Shown: positions 60,471 to 64,000 of the stretch, in pieces
Numbering within the stretch: the first letter of the stretch is position 1
Layout: each line of letters starts with the position of its first letter
Assembly: GCF_964204865.1 (NCBI RefSeq)
Contig: NC_135264.1
Span: 4,308,001 to 4,372,000, forward strand
Source: Styela clava
Lineage: Eukaryota > Chordata > Ascidiacea > Stolidobranchia > Styelidae
Direction of reading: 5' to 3'
Length of the DNA stretch: 64,000 nt
The notes under the pieces: generated by a model
The model's input: the letters and a program-made list of their open reading frames with translations, nothing else
Databases searched by the model: none
Told to the model about the DNA's origin: nothing
Program-made: the position numbers and the translations under genes

Positions 60471-62914
60471 ATGTTTTTTACGAAGATAATTTTAGCAACA
60501 TTATTGCTTTCGGCTGCTATTGCATTTGAACAGAAATGCTTTTTTCCTGAGCCAGCAAGGGATTTCGATGCATACAAGGTAGGTTGGTAAAAACATTGTT
60601 TTCATATTTTAAATACCAGGCATCGGAGCTTTTCAATTTTATACTGCTACATGTCCCGTGTAGTTATTTTGATATATATCTTTCTGACGAATCATCGTTA
60701 TCATAAAATGTGTTTAATATTTCGCTTGTCCTAGGTCCGCTAAACACGGCTTTTACTAATACGCTTATTTCAATACCTTAGCTGCGCGGCACTACATGGT
60801 ACACAGGACTGCAAACGAATGATGCTGTAGCGGCTAATATAAAATGCGAACGAGCAGGAAATTTTACAGAAACTTCCATGGTTTTCGGACTGACTTTAGA
60901 ACTTTCAAAAAAAGGTATTGTATATGTCACTCCGCGAAATTGAAATTAATTTACTATAATTACCTACAAATGCATTTCTAAGACTACTCTTAACAGAACA
61001 AGTGAAGTATTGTCACATTTGTATTAAAATCTGTTAAAGTAAGTCATTTGAAGAAATCAGCATGTACAGCGGTAGCAAAAATATATTAGTTCAAAGAACC
61101 AGATTATGTGTTAGTCAACAGTTCGTAAATTTTGTGGGGCCTTTACAAAATATAAAATATGTCGATCACAATATCAAATCTAAACTGCTCCAAATATATC
61201 ACTTTTTAGACTAAAGATTTCGACTAAGAATTTATTATTCAAATCCATACATGTTACACAATCCATTTAGACATATATTTACAGTAATAATCAATTCTAC
61301 CAGTTTCAGCACCAACTGTATCCAATCATTGTTCACAACTTCAGGTATGTCAATCAACCTCTTACCCCGTCCAAAATTAGTCTAACATCCTCGATACATC
61401 GAGTATGATTCGAATCCAAGTAAATGCGGAGTACGTGAATATGTCTGCAATTTCAACAACGCTGAATATAGCAAATTAGGAAAGACTCATAAAATATTTA
61501 GTGACCACCAGTATCTCAATCAATTTCTTTATTTCACGATGATGTTTTGTTTTTAAGCAACGAACACATCGATTGGGTTGCCCATTTCACTTTTCTACGA
61601 TCCGCGGTGTATCAGGAAAGCAAAGTTAAAGATGGTAAGCAAAAGTTAAAATGTTGAACTTTCCAGTTACAATCTGTTTTAGCTTTTATTTTATCCCAAG
61701 AACAAACGCTATAATTGATAATTAGAATTAATACTTCCAACACATATATTATATATATATTATATATATGCCATTAATTTACACATATCACGGCGAAATA
61801 CTGTCGATCAACATGTTAGTTGGTGAACTGTAATACCTCCAACAGTTCCCTTCAAACCCCCTCTTCGCCCATCGCAATAAAATCAGCCCCAATACTAAAA
61901 CGCACGCAATCTATATTTATTTTGTATTATATGATCCTCCAGATTTTTCGATGACTAATGCTTACACTTTTGACGAAAACGGAAAGTACAACAGCGCTGC
62001 CGACAGCACTGGTTTGTGTTGATTGATCTATTCATAATGTATATATGTTTTTCATTGTCATACTATGTAAACACCAATACTCAGCATAAAAACAGTAACA
62101 TAGGCATTTGCTATATCGTTGCATAAATTTATTGGACAATATGTTATTTTCATCATAAGTTCGAAAGGAAAGCGACAATAAATCTAGCAACTAACTAATG
62201 CTTGGTGTTAGATGAGTTTTTGTCTCTCTCGTCGTGGTTTTCGTTAAAGAAACACTCGAGATAATTCTCAGATTGTTATGTATATATTTCATACATTCGC
62301 CAAGAACTTAATCTTTTTTTAACCTCGGTGAATGCGTGTAAAATGTTCATTTTATTTATTCTGCACAGTCGAGAATGTTCTTCTGGAACGAGATTTTGCA
62401 TTTATATCTGATTATCTGAACTACTGCATGGGAATTCTATGTTCGGCAGAAGGTAAGAAATCGCAAATGCGATATAACTCATTATTACACAAGTTCTTTG
62501 GCTTATCGGTGACCGGAAGCGGAGTCCTGTATGAAAGTGCCAACAGGGGGGGGGGGTAATAATTTTGATTGAATATGAAACACAAAAAATTTTTCATGAC
62601 TTTCTTGAAACAGAAGCATTCTCTTATATTCAATACTGCTTGCATGGGTGTGCCAAAGTTTCATTGACACGTGACACAAAAACTACGATATTTTATTTAT
62701 TTATCTTCATTCGTTTAGATATAAGAAATTTTCGTTCTGTTGACAATATGAAACAGATTTTCATTGCAGCATGTTTTTAGGACAATGGATCGTTTGGATT
62801 TATTTTCCAACCAAGACTCCAAGTCTTACAAATATTGCAGCTGCCTACAATGAACTGCAACGCTTGGGAGTATCAACACAACTCTATGCATCACAGTGCA
62901 AAAAGGCACACTGA
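60471..62914 (+). pseudogene. Lipocalin L4, frameshifted in exon 2
   Basis: Exons 60471-60578, 60782-60914, 61558-61634, 61943-62011, 62369-62452 and 62781-62914 match L2 closely. Exon 2 is 133 bp instead of 134: ACTTCCATGGTTTTC in L4 stands against ACTTCCACTGGTTTTC in L2 and ACTTCCAATGGTTTTC in L1. The missing base shifts the frame before the intron. Translation would then meet TGA at 61952-61954 in exon 4, after about 109 residues, losing half the barrel. Splice sites, TATA box and poly-A signal (62998-63003) are intact, so it may still be transcribed. Exon 5 carries the L2-type Cys (LNYCMGILC). An assembly error cannot be excluded. Confidence 0.8.
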
Positions 62915-63709
62915 ATTATATAAAGATTCTGATCATGGAAGAAAAATTGATTTGAGTTGATTATTTTCGGCAGATGACCAAACACCTAAATATAAATAAT
63001 AAATCGTTATAGCATATATCATACATTTATATACCATAATACCTGGAATGCGAATTTCAACGCAGTATTTTACTCTGAGCTTTACTTTACAATGGGTTTG
63101 CTATAAAATTCATTTTGATGAATAAATTGTCACGCATCGAGTATTATTCTTTTTACTGCTTTTCGCCACTGGTAGTCCAATGTTTATCGCATTGTCGAGA
63201 GTTCGACCATTGATGACTTGACAATGGATAGAAAACTCATTGTTGTCGCCACAGACGTGCCACGTTTGAATGTCCTTCTGTAAAATCATATTCTGGGGCG
63301 CTTAAACAATGCTCTTCTTATGGCGGAGCCGCGTGAAATTAAATCCTGAAATCTCGTAAAATGGGTCATTATACCGGGAAATTCAATGGTAAATATGTTT
63401 ATACGGCTGTATTCATATACACTGTTGAAATAGAAATTGTATGGTGTATTCGGACAAATTTATATCTGGCCACAAGTGCGAACATGTTGGTGACATCGTA
63501 TATTAAATCCAAAGTGGGTTATGCGACCAGAGGGTGGTTTCTGATCAATTTTTGGATTTGTGGAAATGTCTGAATGGCGTGCGATTGCATTTTGTTATAT
63601 TTGTCGATCTAATTCAGTGTGATCCGTAATGTTGGACTCCGAGCACCTTCACGTCGTTATTTATTCTCCTTCACTATGCCTGCGATATATCTTTTAGGGC
63701 AGGGGTGTG
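62915..63709 (+). other. L4 3' flank
   Basis: Co-linear with the L2 3' flank (41270-42054). Contains a poly-A signal and no gene. The 70-codon frame 63361-63573 is broken in the L2 copy. Confidence 0.6.
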
Positions 63710-64000
63710 CAACCTTCATTGACAGGAGGCCAGATACAAGTTACTGGATAAAGCTGCGGGCCGCACCTAGAAACTCGACCTATGAAAGGCTCTGGGTACA
63801 AAATATCAACTTACGAAAATTCTTCTAGTGATATTGCTTGGGCTAACATAATATTTTCTACATACGGAAGATCGGAAGATCAAAACGCGTGTGGTGATAT
63901 TTGTTTAATTTTTTAACGTTTTGCTTAAAACATTGCAGCCCTGTGAGACGCGGCAAAAAATTATCTGACAAGTTTGTTTCCCGCGGGTTTATACAACGTG
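63710..64000. mobile_element. Non-autonomous hAT element, uninterrupted copy (runs off window)
   Basis: Starts CAGGGGTGTGCAACCTTC after CTTTTAGGG, as at 42055. At 63768-63769 the TA target of the nested element is unoccupied. The sequence then continues as at 46999-47230. The right end lies outside the window. Confidence 0.75.

Overview
The window is eukaryotic, AT-rich, intron-rich animal DNA. The best guess, an inference, is an invertebrate chordate such as an ascidian. Reasons: a multi-exon gene with a clear CILP-type (cartilage intermediate layer protein) C-terminal region, short exons with GT-AG introns, many short palindromic MITEs, tRNA-derived SINE fragments, and hAT and MULE transposons. 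I see no prokaryotic or organellar genes, no intact tRNA or rRNA gene, and no CRISPR array. Most long open frames are chance or repeat-driven.

1-22,900: gene-poor repeat landscape. It holds two MITEs with 9-bp target duplications (3380-3488, 12642-12871), two MITEs of another family (3876-4052, 4735-4978), a tRNA-derived SINE (5785-5985), LINE 3' debris (8201-8268), and two head-to-head truncated tRNA-Val-like sequences (8751-8799, 8912-8950). A pair of inverted termini at 16334 and 21469 flanks about 5 kb that includes a 95-bp-period satellite (16856-19060).

22,945-28,759 (+): a CILP-like gene of about twelve exons. It encodes a transmembrane anchor, two LDL-receptor class A domains, a Cys-rich exon and a CILP-type region ending in a Ser-Gly tail. 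Its first exon(s) were not found.

28,760-64,000: a lipocalin cluster, all genes on +. Four genes (called L1-L4 here) each have six exons of 108, 134, 77, 69, 84 and 134 bp, coding for 201 residues with a signal peptide. L1+L2 with their flanks (about 28.96-42.1 kb) were duplicated as a block to give L3+L4 (about 51.85-63.8 kb). L4 has a 1-bp deletion in exon 2 and should be non-functional. Remnants of further lipocalin units lie between the genes. The blocks share decayed hAT pieces and a non-autonomous hAT element at their right ends. In block 1 that hAT carries a further 4.87-kb element with a TA target duplication, and block 2 preserves the empty site.

47,728-51,839: between the two blocks lies a Mutator-like (MULE) transposon. 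It has a FLYWCH zinc finger, a MULE-type transposase broken by a 19-bp tandem duplication, and about 0.5-kb inverted termini built entirely of a 16-bp tandem unit. It is the most unusual single object here.

The lipocalins probably act as secreted carriers of small hydrophobic ligands. The CILP-like protein is probably a cell-surface or matrix protein. Nothing links the two functionally except adjacency.
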